A stretch of 64,000 bases of DNA from Lichenicola sp050954785 (GTDB taxonomy: Bacteria > Pseudomonadota > Alphaproteobacteria > Acetobacterales > Acetobacteraceae): positions 1-64,000 of the forward strand of contig JBPBQO010000192.1 in NCBI GenBank assembly GCA_050954785.1, in the 5' to 3' direction. How positions within the stretch are numbered: the stretch's first letter is position 1; each line of letters opens with the position of its first letter. The position numbers and the translations under genes are program-made. Positions 1 to 8,504 of this stretch are shown piece by piece. The notes under the pieces are model-generated. The model had not been told where the DNA came from. It ran no database searches and was given only the letters and a program-made list of their open reading frames with translations.

Positions 1-517
1 TGCGTGCCATCTCCGGCACACCGGCCAGATCGCACCGTTGCGCCGATCCCGTCCACTCATCGGGCAGGAACAGGTGCAGCCCAACCATCACGGGCACCTC
101 GTCCTGTGCCAGCGTCGTAGAGACCAGCGACTGGCAGTTCGCCCGCGCCGCAGGGCTGACCACAAGACTGCCGTGCCACACCCACCGACAGCTTACCCTG
201 CTTGGGCAGTGCGGTGTCGTCGATCACCAGATAGGCTTTGGCCCCACCAACCAGCCGGTCCGCCTCATAGGCCAGAACCGTTGCCAACGGTCCGTCATCC
301 CAGGCAGGGCTGGCAATGACGTGCTGCAACTGGTCGTGCCCGGACAAACCAAGACGAGCCGCCATTGGCTGCACGCTCTTCCGCTCGCCAGGCCCGAGCA
401 GACCGCGCAGCGCAGGTAGAGCGTCGCCCAGGCCCGACGCGTCTTGCGGCCCATCACCTCAAGAAAAGGCGCCAGCCAGGCATCGAGGTCGAGTTCGCGT
501 CTGTTTGCTAATGTCAC
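1..517 (-). pseudogene. IS701-type transposase fragment, frameshifted
   Basis: This is the amino-terminal part of a DDE transposase of the IS701/IS4-like group, cut by the window edge. The start at 517 gives RRELDLDAWLAPFLEVMGRK, the typical opening of these enzymes. Near 415 the reading continues in another frame (MAARLGLSGHDQLQH..., then the first catalytic Asp region VIDDTALPKQGK). Near 150 it shifts again to a third frame (QDEVPVMVGLHLFLPDEW). Two frame changes in about 500 bases mean it cannot make a full transposase. The family assignment rests on recalled motifs. Whether the rest of the element exists lies outside the window. Confidence 0.8.
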
Positions 518-596
518 TTCCCACGGAAGCTCTTCAACAGATGGCAGTCGACCTACTACATTGAAAGTGCCCAGGTCGTGCTAGAGAGGATGCGCG

Positions 597-1148
597 ATGT
601 CGCAGAACGATGACATGAAACATGGACCTGAGCCGCCCTTCCGCTTCTATCTTGCCGGTCCGTCGGTGTTCGCACTCGACCCGGCCGCTGAAGGCTGGAA
701 GCTCAAGGGCATTTGTTCCGCACACGGCGCAGTGGGCCTCTATCCGCTGGACAACGAGATGGACGTGGCTGCTGCGCAAACGGACCTGAGCGGCGTGATC
801 CGGGAAGCCAACATGGAGCTCATCCGGCAGTGCGACGCCGTCATCGCGGACATGGTGCCGTTCCGTGGTCCGTCCATGGATCCGGGCACCGCATATGAGA
901 TGGGGGTCGGGGCCGCTCTCGGGAAACTGGTCGTCGGCTACACGTCGGATCCGCGGCCATACGTAGAGCGAGTGAGTGCCTATACCAGAGTGACGCGATC
1001 TGCCGGAAAGCTTCGGGACAGCAATGGGATGCAGGTCGAGGATTTCGGCTTGGCCGACAACCTCATGATGGCAAAGGGCGTCGACGCGATTTTCCCGACG
1101 GCGGCAGAAGCCATCGCGCACGCGGTAGCGCGACTTCTCGCAGCTTGA
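597..1148 (+). CDS. Nucleoside 2-deoxyribosyltransferase family protein
   Basis: A 183-residue soluble protein. It opens with FYLAGPSVFA, the beta strand and loop that start the nucleoside 2-deoxyribosyltransferase fold, and carries CDAVIADMVPFRGPSMDPGTAYEMG, in which the Glu of AYEMG matches the catalytic nucleophile position. Family members exchange the base of deoxynucleosides in purine and pyrimidine salvage or split nucleotides; the true substrate here cannot be told. Length is normal for the family. It stands alone, downstream of the transposase fragment and convergent with the lipoprotein gene. An alternative start is the second Met (residue 7). Confidence 0.85.
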   Translation: MSQNDDMKHGPEPPFRFYLAGPSVFALDPAAEGWKLKGICSAHGAVGLYPLDNEMDVAAAQTDLSGVIREANMELIRQCDAVIADMVPFRGPSMDPGTAYEMGVGAALGKLVVGYTSDPRPYVERVSAYTRVTRSAGKLRDSNGMQVEDFGLADNLMMAKGVDAIFPTAAEAIAHAVARLLAA

Positions 1149-1193
1149 GCCCGTCGTGCCGCGATCGAACCATCGCAAGTCTTCGGTGTCAGC

Positions 1194-1508
1194 CTACGGC
1201 TGGCCGCCGCCTTTTGCCTGAGCTGTTGCCAGGCACCGGAAGGTAATGTCGAAGGCAGTCGGGTAGTATGGTGTAAAGGGATCACCGTCGGGACGAAGAT
1301 CCAGGACCGTGCTGACCCGGCCTTGCTGCGCACAGAAGCGATCTGCCCGGGCCAAGACCAACCGGTGTGCCTCGCGACCACCTCCCAGCACGGGTGCGCG
1401 CTCTTCTGAAAGGGCATAGGTGCCCGGGCCCACGGCCATGACGCCGCTGCTGAAGCCGCATCCTGCAAGACAGCAGAGCAGCAGCACGCACGGGAGAAAA
1501 GCTCGCAT
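1194..1508 (-). CDS. Small predicted lipoprotein, unknown function
   Basis: A 104-residue protein with a lipoprotein signal: hydrophobic stretch FLPCVLLLCCLAGC with the lipobox LAGC, so Cys18 would be the lipidated residue. The mature part (GTYALSEERAP... RADRFCAQQGR) has the look of short conserved alphaproteobacterial lipoproteins with one further Cys pair. The start at 1508 is chosen because the signal peptide begins there and an AGGAGG lies just upstream (1511-1516), although the spacing of two bases is short. No partner gene is obvious. Confidence 0.65.
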   Translation of the reverse strand: MRAFLPCVLLLCCLAGCGFSSGVMAVGPGTYALSEERAPVLGGGREAHRLVLARADRFCAQQGRVSTVLDLRPDGDPFTPYYPTAFDITFRCLATAQAKGGGQP

Positions 1509-1704
1509 CGCCTCCTGTAGCACGCCGCGTCGCCTGCAGCATTGTTCCGTACGTGATGAGGCCAGGCACCAGTGCAGGGTGTGACCCGGCTTGATCTCGG
1601 CGCAGAGGGTCGCGAAAGATGACACTCATCGTCTGAAGTTGGCCGAAAGCGGAACGTTCGCTCTTGAGCAGGCGCTCCGGAAAACGGACGCTTGCGTAAG
1701 ATCG

Positions 1705-2328
1705 TTAAGCGGCACGCTCCAGGCTTGCGCTCGGCGTGTAGGCGCGGACTGCTTCAATGGCTCGCGTGACATACTCTTCCTTCTGGCCAACTGGCGCGAC
1801 GTAATGCAAAGCCGCCTCAGCATCCTCCCGCGTGCTGCCGCGCAACAGGATCCAGGTTGCAAGATATTGCGACGCAAAGCACCCGCCTGCCGTCGCAACA
1901 TTACCCTCGGCGTAGAACGGCTGATCAAGGACCCTGATCCCGGCCTCGACAACCCATGGCTTGGTTGTGAGGTCGGTACAGGCGGGTAGGTCGCCCAGCA
2001 GACCCAGCTTGGACAGCAACAAGGTACCTGAGCATTGGGCGCCAATGAGCTGACGTGTCGGGTCGAGTTTCAGGCGGGAAAGCATATCTGCGTCTTGGGC
2101 GATATCGCGCGTCTTCGTGCCACTGCCGATGAGAACGGCGTCGGCGGATGTCGCAAATTCCAGCGGCCGTTCAGCCCGGATGGTGACGCCGTTCATGGAA
2201 GTCACGGTTTCGGTGGGGCAGGTGATGAACGCCTTCCAACCCTTCGGCCTCATGCGATTGAGAATTCCTGCTGCGATGAAAGAATCTAATTCGTTGAAGC
2301 CGTCGAAAGTGAGCACTGCGATCTGCAT
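1705..2328 (-). CDS. DJ-1/PfpI family protein (GATase1-like, isonitrile hydratase-like)
   Basis: A 207-residue protein of the DJ-1/PfpI superfamily. It begins MQIAVLTFDGFNELD and has the nucleophile elbow IGAQCSGTLLL, where the Cys matches the conserved nucleophile. Relatives include isonitrile hydratase and the ligand-binding half of GlxA-type regulators, but no HTH domain follows here, so it is the stand-alone enzyme-like form. The in-frame region upstream of 2328 reads through the promoter area and is not likely coding. It is divergent from the MocR regulator at 2423, which probably controls it; the substrate is unknown. Confidence 0.85.
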   Translation of the reverse strand: MQIAVLTFDGFNELDSFIAAGILNRMRPKGWKAFITCPTETVTSMNGVTIRAERPLEFATSADAVLIGSGTKTRDIAQDADMLSRLKLDPTRQLIGAQCSGTLLLSKLGLLGDLPACTDLTTKPWVVEAGIRVLDQPFYAEGNVATAGGCFASQYLATWILLRGSTREDAEAALHYVAPVGQKEEYVTRAIEAVRAYTPSASLERAA

Positions 2329-2383
2329 GGGGCCTGACCTCGTTCGGCTGGTGTTGATGATGAAAATTGCCAATCTCCAGATG

Positions 2384-2419
2384 TCGGTGCAATATATACA
2401 TTGTCCTCGGTGCAATATA
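2384..2419. promoter_or_regulatory. 13-bp direct repeat, probable MocR operator
   Basis: The 13 bases tcggtgcaatata occur exactly at 2384-2396 and again at 2407-2419, 23 bp apart, so both copies face the same side of the helix to within about two turns. They sit between the divergent DJ-1/PfpI and MocR genes, directly before the MocR start. Known MocR regulators (GabR, PdxR) bind direct repeats placed like this. Binding by the adjacent regulator is inferred. Confidence 0.6.
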
Positions 2420-2422
2420 ATT

Positions 2423-3793
2423 ATGGATGACGAATTTCGGAACATCGCGAGCCAGATTGCTAACGACATCGCAACGGGCCGCCTAAGGCCTGGGGACAGG
2501 TTGCCACCGCAGCGCGCCTTCGCTCACGCGCAAGGAATAGCACCCTCCACTGCCGGGCGCGTCTACGCGGAGCTGAACCGCCGTGGCCTGGTTATCGGTG
2601 AAATCGGCCGCGGAACCTACGTGCGCGCCGCCTCCTCGCATGACCGGCCGAGGTTGGCGGAGCCGCCGAGCTTCCGCATCGATATGGAAACGAACTATCC
2701 TATCTTGCCCGGTCAGCACCAATTGATGGCGCCAGCCTTAGCCACTTTGGCAATGCGGCCCGACGCGCTGGCGGCGGCGACGGCGGCATCGAGCGCCCGT
2801 GGTACTTCGTCTGCACGTGCCGCGGCCGCGGCTGGCCTCGCGACAAAGAACTGGCGACCGGAGCCTGCATCTCTTCTCTTCGCAGCCAACGGCCGAGCGG
2901 CGCTCGCTGCAGCCTTCTCGGCGCTCGTGCCTATGGGAGAGCGGATAGGTTTCGAAACCCAGACCTACCCCGTTGCACGGGCCATCGCAGCCCGCCTCGG
3001 CATCGTAGCAGTGCCCCTAGCGATGGATACCGACGGTGTACAGCCAGAGGCAATCGAATTGGCACACCGGGCAGCACCTCTACGCGCGATCTACCTGCAA
3101 CCGACCATCCATAATCCACTCGGTATGACGATGTCTCTTGAGCGTCGCACCAAACTTGCCGCTCTTCTGGAGCAATTGAACGGACCGACTGTGATCGAGG
3201 ATCGGGTTTATGCCTTCCTAGAGGAGGCAGCACCACCACCGCTCGCCGCCTTTGTACCGTCGCGAGTTGTGGTCGTGGACAGCCTGTCGAAACGTATCGC
3301 GCCCGGCCTCACACTCGGCCTGCTATCCGCACCAGGCCATCTTATCGCGAATATTGTAAAAGCTCTGATATCAGGTGCCTGGACCCCCCAGGGCTTCTCC
3401 CTCGACATCGGTGTCAGGTGGCTGTCCGACGGAACCGTAGCCGCCTTGGAAATAGCAAAGCGAGCTGACGCCCGGATGCGACAATCCATTGCATCCGAGA
3501 TCTTTGCAGGGCTGACGACACGGGCTAATCCTGCAGCCTACCACCTGATGCTTGACCTGCCTGCCACATGGCGTGCCGATGCCTTTGTGCTAGCGGCGGA
3601 GCGTCTTGGAATTGCGATAGCGCCAGCCTCCGCCTTCGCCGTAACGTCAGGGTCTGCGCCTAACGCCGTGAGGCTTGCGCTGGCTGCACCCGTGATCGAA
3701 GATCTGGTGTGCTCACTTAGAACGCTGGCAACGCTCGCCTTGTCGAACTCTGAGTCCACGTCGTGCCACTGGATGTATCCTTCTGGCGAGTGA
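2423..3793 (+). CDS. MocR-type regulator (GntR HTH plus aminotransferase-like domain)
   Basis: A 456-residue transcription factor. Residues 1-70 are a GntR winged helix (ASQIANDIATGRLRPGDRLP ... APSTAGRVYAELNRRGLV). Residues about 100-450 have the fold type I aminotransferase layout, with a PLP-lysine context VDSLSKRIAPGLTLG and the YLQPTIHNPLG loop. MocR proteins sense PLP or an amine through this domain. An upstream in-frame ATG at 2381 would place the operator-like direct repeat inside the coding region, so 2423 is preferred. The divergent DJ-1/PfpI gene is the likely target. Confidence 0.9.
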   Translation: MDDEFRNIASQIANDIATGRLRPGDRLPPQRAFAHAQGIAPSTAGRVYAELNRRGLVIGEIGRGTYVRAASSHDRPRLAEPPSFRIDMETNYPILPGQHQLMAPALATLAMRPDALAAATAASSARGTSSARAAAAAGLATKNWRPEPASLLFAANGRAALAAAFSALVPMGERIGFETQTYPVARAIAARLGIVAVPLAMDTDGVQPEAIELAHRAAPLRAIYLQPTIHNPLGMTMSLERRTKLAALLEQLNGPTVIEDRVYAFLEEAAPPPLAAFVPSRVVVVDSLSKRIAPGLTLGLLSAPGHLIANIVKALISGAWTPQGFSLDIGVRWLSDGTVAALEIAKRADARMRQSIASEIFAGLTTRANPAAYHLMLDLPATWRADAFVLAAERLGIAIAPASAFAVTSGSAPNAVRLALAAPVIEDLVCSLRTLATLALSNSESTSCHWMYPSGE

Positions 3794-3930
3794 CGTCCTG
3801 CTGTATGGAGCTGAAGCCAACCTGCTCAGCTTCTCGAAAGCACAGAAGTAGGCAATCACAACGGCACCCATGCCAGCGTTCAGAGCTTTGCCCCGTCCAG
3901 GAAGGTTGTTGAGTACATAGGTTAGTACAG

Positions 3931-4611
3931 TTAGCCAACTATATTTGCAACGTTATCGATGTTATGAGCCGCAATCGTGACAAAAACGCTTCCAGTGAGC
4001 AATCTAAGTCCCATGAACAGGACGCTTGCCAGCAACACATCGGGTTTCAACGTCGTGATATGAAATGCTCCGGCCTCGATGCTGACGACATGCGCCAGCC
4101 AAAACATAATCACCACGACTGCGGCCGACAGACCTTGACCCAATTTAGACGTGAAGCCCCGAAGAAGGAGAGCAAAGAGTATTCCGCGATAGGCGAGTTC
4201 CTCGTCAAGGCCGGGCATCGTGGCCTGAAAGACGAACATTTCGGTCCCGTAGGGTTGAGCGCCAGCAACCAGCCGCTCCCATGTCGAGCACGCTGCCATA
4301 AGCAAAATCCCGAGGATGGAGATGATCCAACCCCGCGATCCCCTCGGCAGTTGCAATCCGACTTCTTCATAAGAGAGACCGGTCAAGCGGATCCAGCAAA
4401 GACTACCTAAAATACCAAGGAATTTCCCGGTCCAGTTCCAGTGGCCGACGTGAAGACCGGGAAACAGTTGCGGTATCACGAGCAGGATACCGTTTGTAAG
4501 GTAAAACCCGACACTTAACAGCAGCCAGCCCGATCGTGGGTTGGAACCATTGCAGGCTAATATCATAGCGGTCAGCAGCAGTACTAGACAAACCGGCTGT
4601 TCAAGCGCCAC
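3931..4611 (-). CDS. CPBP family intramembrane metalloprotease
   Basis: A 226-residue integral membrane protein with several hydrophobic segments (from about residues 7-20, 30-50, 64-78, 95-108, 160-175, 190-205). The CPBP (CAAX protease and bacteriocin-processing) signature is visible: EELAYRG at about 137-143, with the Glu pair and Arg, followed by His in FWLAHV near 171 and AAHNIDN near 218. These are the expected metal ligands. Bacterial members process peptides or confer bacteriocin immunity, but no peptide gene is seen nearby. It lies immediately beside the IS66 copy and has no other neighbour on its strand. Confidence 0.85.
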   Translation of the reverse strand: MALEQPVCLVLLLTAMILACNGSNPRSGWLLLSVGFYLTNGILLVIPQLFPGLHVGHWNWTGKFLGILGSLCWIRLTGLSYEEVGLQLPRGSRGWIISILGILLMAACSTWERLVAGAQPYGTEMFVFQATMPGLDEELAYRGILFALLLRGFTSKLGQGLSAAVVVIMFWLAHVVSIEAGAFHITTLKPDVLLASVLFMGLRLLTGSVFVTIAAHNIDNVANIVG

Positions 4612-4633
4612 AGGTCCTCCTTAGATGATCCAT

Positions 4634-6229
4634 CTAGCAAGCGCTATGAACGCTTGGGGCGGCTGCGACAGCCAGCATTTTTAGCTTTGACCAATTCCAC
4701 GGCAATAATTCACCGAGCTTGCGATCGGGCTGACTGGCAGTCCGACGCGGGACGTCGGCGATCCACGCGCGTGGATCAACGCCGTTCAGCTTGGCGGTGA
4801 TGATCAGCGTGTAAACGTCAGCCGTGCGCTCGCCCCCACGATCGGATCCGGCGAACATCCAGGATTTTCGCCCAAGAGCAATTCCCCCCAGGGCGCATTC
4901 CGCGGTATTGTTGGTCAGGCAGATCCTGCCGTCGTCGAGAAACCTGGTGAATGCAGGACAACGCTTGAGCATGTAGTCCATCGCCCGGCTGACCTCGTTG
5001 TGGCGGGACAGCCGGGTGCGCTCAGTGCGCATCCAGGCTTCCAGCACCGCAACCAGGGGCACGAGCTGTTCTTGTCGTGCAGCGCGGCGCTGCTCGGGTA
5101 TGAGGCTGTTGATGATGCGCTCGACGTCGAAGATCAGATCGTTCCGGCGCACAGCCTCGATGGCGATCGGCGCCTTGGCCACATCGGCCAGCACAAAGAA
5201 TTTCTTTCGACCGTGCGCCCGGCATGCGGCCTCGGAGATTGCACATGGTCTGTGCTCGGACAGGTAAAGCTCGTTGAATCCTGTATAGGCATCGGCCTGC
5301 AGAATACTTGCGTACTGCTCCAGGTGTCGGCGTGGATGCTCGCCGCCGCGGTCCGGTGAGTAGAAAAACATCGCCGCTGGCGGCTCCGGACGGCCGAATG
5401 GACGGTCGTCGCGGACGTAGGTCCAAAGCCGGCCGATGCTCGTCTTGCTCTTGGCCAGCACCGGCACCGTGGTATCGTCGCCATGCAGCCGATCCGCCGC
5501 CAGCACGTGCTTGCGGATCAACGCCAACAGCGGCGCGAGGGCCGCGGTGCAGGCGCCGACCCAACCGCCCAGGGTTGAAACGTCAAGGTGGATGCCCTCC
5601 AGGGCGTAGCTCTCGCTCTGTCGGTTCAGCGGCAGATGCTGGCCGAACTTCGCTTCCAGGATCATGGCCAGCAGCTCGGGCCCGGCACGACCGCAGGCGA
5701 TCGGATGAAATGGCGCCGGCGGCTGGGTGATCTTCTCGCAGGCCCGGCAGGAGAACGTCTCGCGCACCGTCTGGATGACCTTCCACTGGCGCGGGATCAC
5801 CTCGAGTGTTTCCGTGATGGTCTCACCGAGCTTGACCAACCGGCCGTGGCAGTTGGGACAAGCGGTCGGGCCTGGAACGACGACGCGCTCGCGCGGCAGA
5901 TGGGCTGGCAGCGGTCCCCTTACCGGCTTTGCCCGACTTAAACTCGGGCGCGGATCCTCAGGTGCTGCTGGCTCGGCGTCAGCCTCGGCGGCATTCGCCT
6001 CCAGCTCCTCGAGCTGCAGCTCCAACTGGTCCAGCAGCCTGCGACTGCGCTCCGTGGTCGGGCCGAACCGGTCGCGCTGCAGCTTGGCAAACCGCAGCTT
6101 GAGGTGCGCGATCATCGCCTCCGCACCGGTCGCCCGCGCCTCGGCTAATAGTCGGGCAGCACGTTCGGCAACGAGTGCCGCCCGCAGCGTGTCGATATCG
6201 TCAGGCAGGATGTCAGCGGCGGGCATCAC
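4634..6229 (-). CDS. tnpC: IS66 family transposase TnpC
   Basis: A 531-residue DDE transposase of IS66. In order it shows an N-terminal coiled coil (residues about 20-90), a zinc-binding pair CPNC and CRAC, the central catalytic region LHGDDTTVPVL and QADAYTGFN, and the Glu region NNTAECALGGIALGRKSW typical of IS66 C termini. The ORF is intact and of normal length. The last residues (after LLPWNW) differ from the usual ending and run to the element edge. Helper ORF TnpB just upstream is damaged, so mobility of this copy is doubtful. Confidence 0.95.
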   Translation of the reverse strand: MMPAADILPDDIDTLRAALVAERAARLLAEARATGAEAMIAHLKLRFAKLQRDRFGPTTERSRRLLDQLELQLEELEANAAEADAEPAAPEDPRPSLSRAKPVRGPLPAHLPRERVVVPGPTACPNCHGRLVKLGETITETLEVIPRQWKVIQTVRETFSCRACEKITQPPAPFHPIACGRAGPELLAMILEAKFGQHLPLNRQSESYALEGIHLDVSTLGGWVGACTAALAPLLALIRKHVLAADRLHGDDTTVPVLAKSKTSIGRLWTYVRDDRPFGRPEPPAAMFFYSPDRGGEHPRRHLEQYASILQADAYTGFNELYLSEHRPCAISEAACRAHGRKKFFVLADVAKAPIAIEAVRRNDLIFDVERIINSLIPEQRRAARQEQLVPLVAVLEAWMRTERTRLSRHNEVSRAMDYMLKRCPAFTRFLDDGRICLTNNTAECALGGIALGRKSWMFAGSDRGGERTADVYTLIITAKLNGVDPRAWIADVPRRTASQPDRKLGELLPWNWSKLKMLAVAAAPSVHSAC

Positions 6230-6238
6230 GCCGGCGAT

Positions 6239-6609
6239 TCAACCACATCCCGGCTGGCTTGTGTACCGATAGTCTCGTTGGCAGCCTGCGGCCTCGGGCC
6301 GCCAGGTCCGCTGTGGATGCCGCCAGTCGATCCCTTCCAGCAGCATCGAGAGCATCGCCGGTGTCAGCGACACCACGCCATCGGCCGCCTGGGACCACGC
6401 GAACCGGCCGCGCTCCAGACGCTTGGCATACAACGACATGCCAAGCCCGTCGTGCCACAGGATCTTCACCAGATCACCGCGGCGTCCCCTGAACACGTAG
6501 AGATCGCCGACATGGGGATCGCGCTCGAGCGCCTGCTGCACCTGCAGGGCCAGGCCGTTCATGCCCCAGCGGCCAGCCAGACCCGGACACCGGACGGCAC
6601 CGGGATCAT
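6239..6609 (-). pseudogene. tnpB: IS66 TnpB with a small 5' deletion
   Basis: The reading starts at 6609 with MIPVPSGVRVWLAAGA, the standard opening of IS66 TnpB (Orf2), and then hits a stop. The normal sequence resumes in another frame at 6562 with MNGLALQVQQALERDP and continues to the end (HVGDLYVFRGRRGDLVKIL... PAMLSMLLEGIDW). The distance between the two ATG codons is 47 bases where the family pattern HTDMRKG would need 66, so about 19 bases are missing. A 107-residue protein could still be started from the internal ATG at 6562; its activity is unknown. Confidence 0.8.
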
Positions 6610-6761
6610 CCGCGCAGAACAGCCACGATACGCCTCTCCGCCAAGCGGGTCATAGCCTTGGCAAAAAACGGATTTTCTAGTCGATCCGGCCGTATTATCG
6701 CCTTCACGTGCAGGTGCTTCGGGCACTGAAGTTGCTGGCAGGCAAGGATCAGCTCGTGCAT
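6606..6761 (-). CDS. Short IS66 TnpA-position ORF
   Basis: A 51-codon ORF whose end, AMTRLAERRIVAVLRG, overlaps the TnpB start by the ATGA arrangement usual for IS66 tnpA-tnpB. The remainder (MHELILACQQLQCPKHL) does not resemble a full TnpA, which is normally over 100 residues with an HTH. It may be a truncated tnpA or an accessory ORF of this IS66 subgroup. A stop lies a few codons upstream, so no longer form exists here. Confidence 0.45.
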   Translation of the reverse strand: MHELILACQQLQCPKHLHVKAIIRPDRLENPFFAKAMTRLAERRIVAVLRG

Positions 6762-6801
6762 CCTGGCGGGAGCTGGCACTTACGTACCGGCAACAAGCGG
6801 T

Positions 6802-7974
6802 TCACGCCGACTTCTTCGCGACCAGGATGGGACCGCGGCGACCGACGAGGCGCTTGATGGTGGTCCTCGATCGGTCGGACAAGATCGCGCGGAAGACGAC
6901 CCTCAGAACCATCACCGGCAGGAGCCTTGGCGGAGGGAGAAGGAACGCCTCCTTCTTCAAGCCCTTCAAAGCCAATCGAACTGCGGTTCCAATGATGGAC
7001 TCGCGCAGAAACGCCGCGTTTTCGGGCGTCGTGACATGTCCGATGTTGGTTGTAGAACGTCGAATGAAGCGGCAATCCTCTACCGTCAACTCGAACGGAC
7101 GATAGAAGCAAAATTCGATAAGCTTTGCGGCTATCGCGCCCGCGAACCAGTCCATCTCACTCGGCTGAAGGCGGGTGCGTCCGATCGCAAGCATATCTTC
7201 CATCGAGCGGGCCTGGCGGACGGCTCTCACGAGTTCCTCGTCAAAAACGAGGTCATCCATGAACCTTTTACGCCGCTGGGCAGAAACGGCTACGAGCTGA
7301 GAACAAAGAGCGGTTTGCCTTCCTGAAACGATCGACTGACTCGATATGCTCTGGGGATGCATACGGTAGCTTCCCAGGACCTCGTCCATGTTGTGCAATC
7401 GACCAATTGCCTGAAGCCGCCAATAAAGATCGGAGTCTTCGGATACCAGCAGGGGTCGATAACCATTCGCGGCGACCAGTGCAGATCTGCGGACCATCAA
7501 CATCGGCTGGAGAAGATAAGGCTCTCGTGCCGGAACCCGGAACGGATCCCCGAGTGCCGGGTCGCGCACACGCGTCTTCGTCCCGAGCCTCAATCCAAGC
7601 TCGTCGATCTGCCAGGCAGACCCGGACAGGGCAATACAGTCGCTGTTATGATCGAAATACCGGAGTTGCCGCTCCAGCCGGTCCGGGGCCGAAAGATCGT
7701 CGGCATCGTGCCGGGCGATGAAGGGAGCCGTGCAGTGTGCCAGGCCGGCGTTCAGGGCCGCTACGATCCCCCGGTTCGGCTGAGTGACGATGAGGATGCG
7801 TGGATCTGCAACCGCGGCCTGAGCCAGCACCTCCGCCGAATTATCCGTCGAGCCGTCGTCGACCACGATGATCCTGATGTCACGAATGGTCTGAGCCTGG
7901 ATGCTGGCGAGGGTCTCGGGGAGGAACCGGCCGGCATTGTAGGTCGACATGAGCACGTCGATTTGGGAAGTCAC
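6802..7974 (-). CDS. Family 2 glycosyltransferase
   Basis: A 390-residue GT-A glycosyltransferase. The N terminus MTSQIDVLMSTYNAGRF leads to the nucleotide-binding strand IIVVDDGSTDNS and the metal-binding DXD-type motif ARHDADD. Such enzymes add sugars to cell-surface polysaccharides or lipids. A GTG start at 7974 is chosen: it has AAAGGA upstream with six-base spacing and begins just before the first beta strand. The C-terminal 100 residues have no clear motif. It stands alone, 18 bases from the IS66 end, so it may be a remnant of a larger surface-sugar locus disrupted by the element. Confidence 0.85.
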   Translation of the reverse strand: MTSQIDVLMSTYNAGRFLPETLASIQAQTIRDIRIIVVDDGSTDNSAEVLAQAAVADPRILIVTQPNRGIVAALNAGLAHCTAPFIARHDADDLSAPDRLERQLRYFDHNSDCIALSGSAWQIDELGLRLGTKTRVRDPALGDPFRVPAREPYLLQPMLMVRRSALVAANGYRPLLVSEDSDLYWRLQAIGRLHNMDEVLGSYRMHPQSISSQSIVSGRQTALCSQLVAVSAQRRKRFMDDLVFDEELVRAVRQARSMEDMLAIGRTRLQPSEMDWFAGAIAAKLIEFCFYRPFELTVEDCRFIRRSTTNIGHVTTPENAAFLRESIIGTAVRLALKGLKKEAFLLPPPRLLPVMVLRVVFRAILSDRSRTTIKRLVGRRGPILVAKKSA

Positions 7975-8504
7975 GGGGCGTCCTTTGATCTGCAAGCCAT
8001 CGATGCCGTTGCCGCGGGTTGGCTGAAGCACGACCTGAACGCACCAATCTGAAAAAGCTCCCCTCGACTCGGCACTTTGTGATTCACCGCCCGTGCCGGA
8101 TAGGAGGCCGGCATGCATGACGAGCGCACTTTCTCAGATCTTCATGACCGACTGATCGCCGTCGCCGCCGGCGGGGCGTCCCGCAATGAACAGCCAGTCA
8201 TCCACGTTGATGTGGATCGAGTGTGCATTGCATCGACCATGAACGTATCCGCCGACGTCAGGCTGTTTCACCTTGCTGCCGACTTGCTCGGTAATCCGAT
8301 GTGGTGGTGCACCATCGCTCGCCGCCCGCTTACGCTCGTCCTGCCGACAGCAGCGCGCCGGCAGCCTGAGCTGGCAACGTCTCGAGAGTCAGCAGGATCA
8401 CGCCCGCTGTTGCTCGTCGCGACATACTGCGGCGGCCGGGACAAGACTGAGACCTGCATCGAGCCGATCCGGACGCGACCGGGGTGTGGCGGACCTCGTA
8501 CGAT
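7975..8504. other. Gene-free stretch, 530 bp
   Basis: Open frames cross this stretch on both strands but none has a ribosome site, recognisable domain or natural-looking protein composition. It should hold the promoter of the GT2 gene and the 3' end region of the SPFH gene. Nothing else was seen. Confidence 0.5.

Larger units (their letters stand above)
4637..6783 (-). mobile_element. IS66-family insertion sequence, probably defective
   Basis: Element boundaries are inferred. At the tnpA end, minus-strand sequence starts gtaagtgccagctcccgcc (up to 6783), and at the tnpC end plus-strand sequence starts gcaagcgctatgaacgc (from 4637), loosely matching IS66 terminal repeats, which usually begin GTAAG. 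No matching 8-bp target duplication was found beside these points. TnpC is intact, TnpB is damaged, and only a 51-codon tnpA-position ORF remains. Confidence 0.6.
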
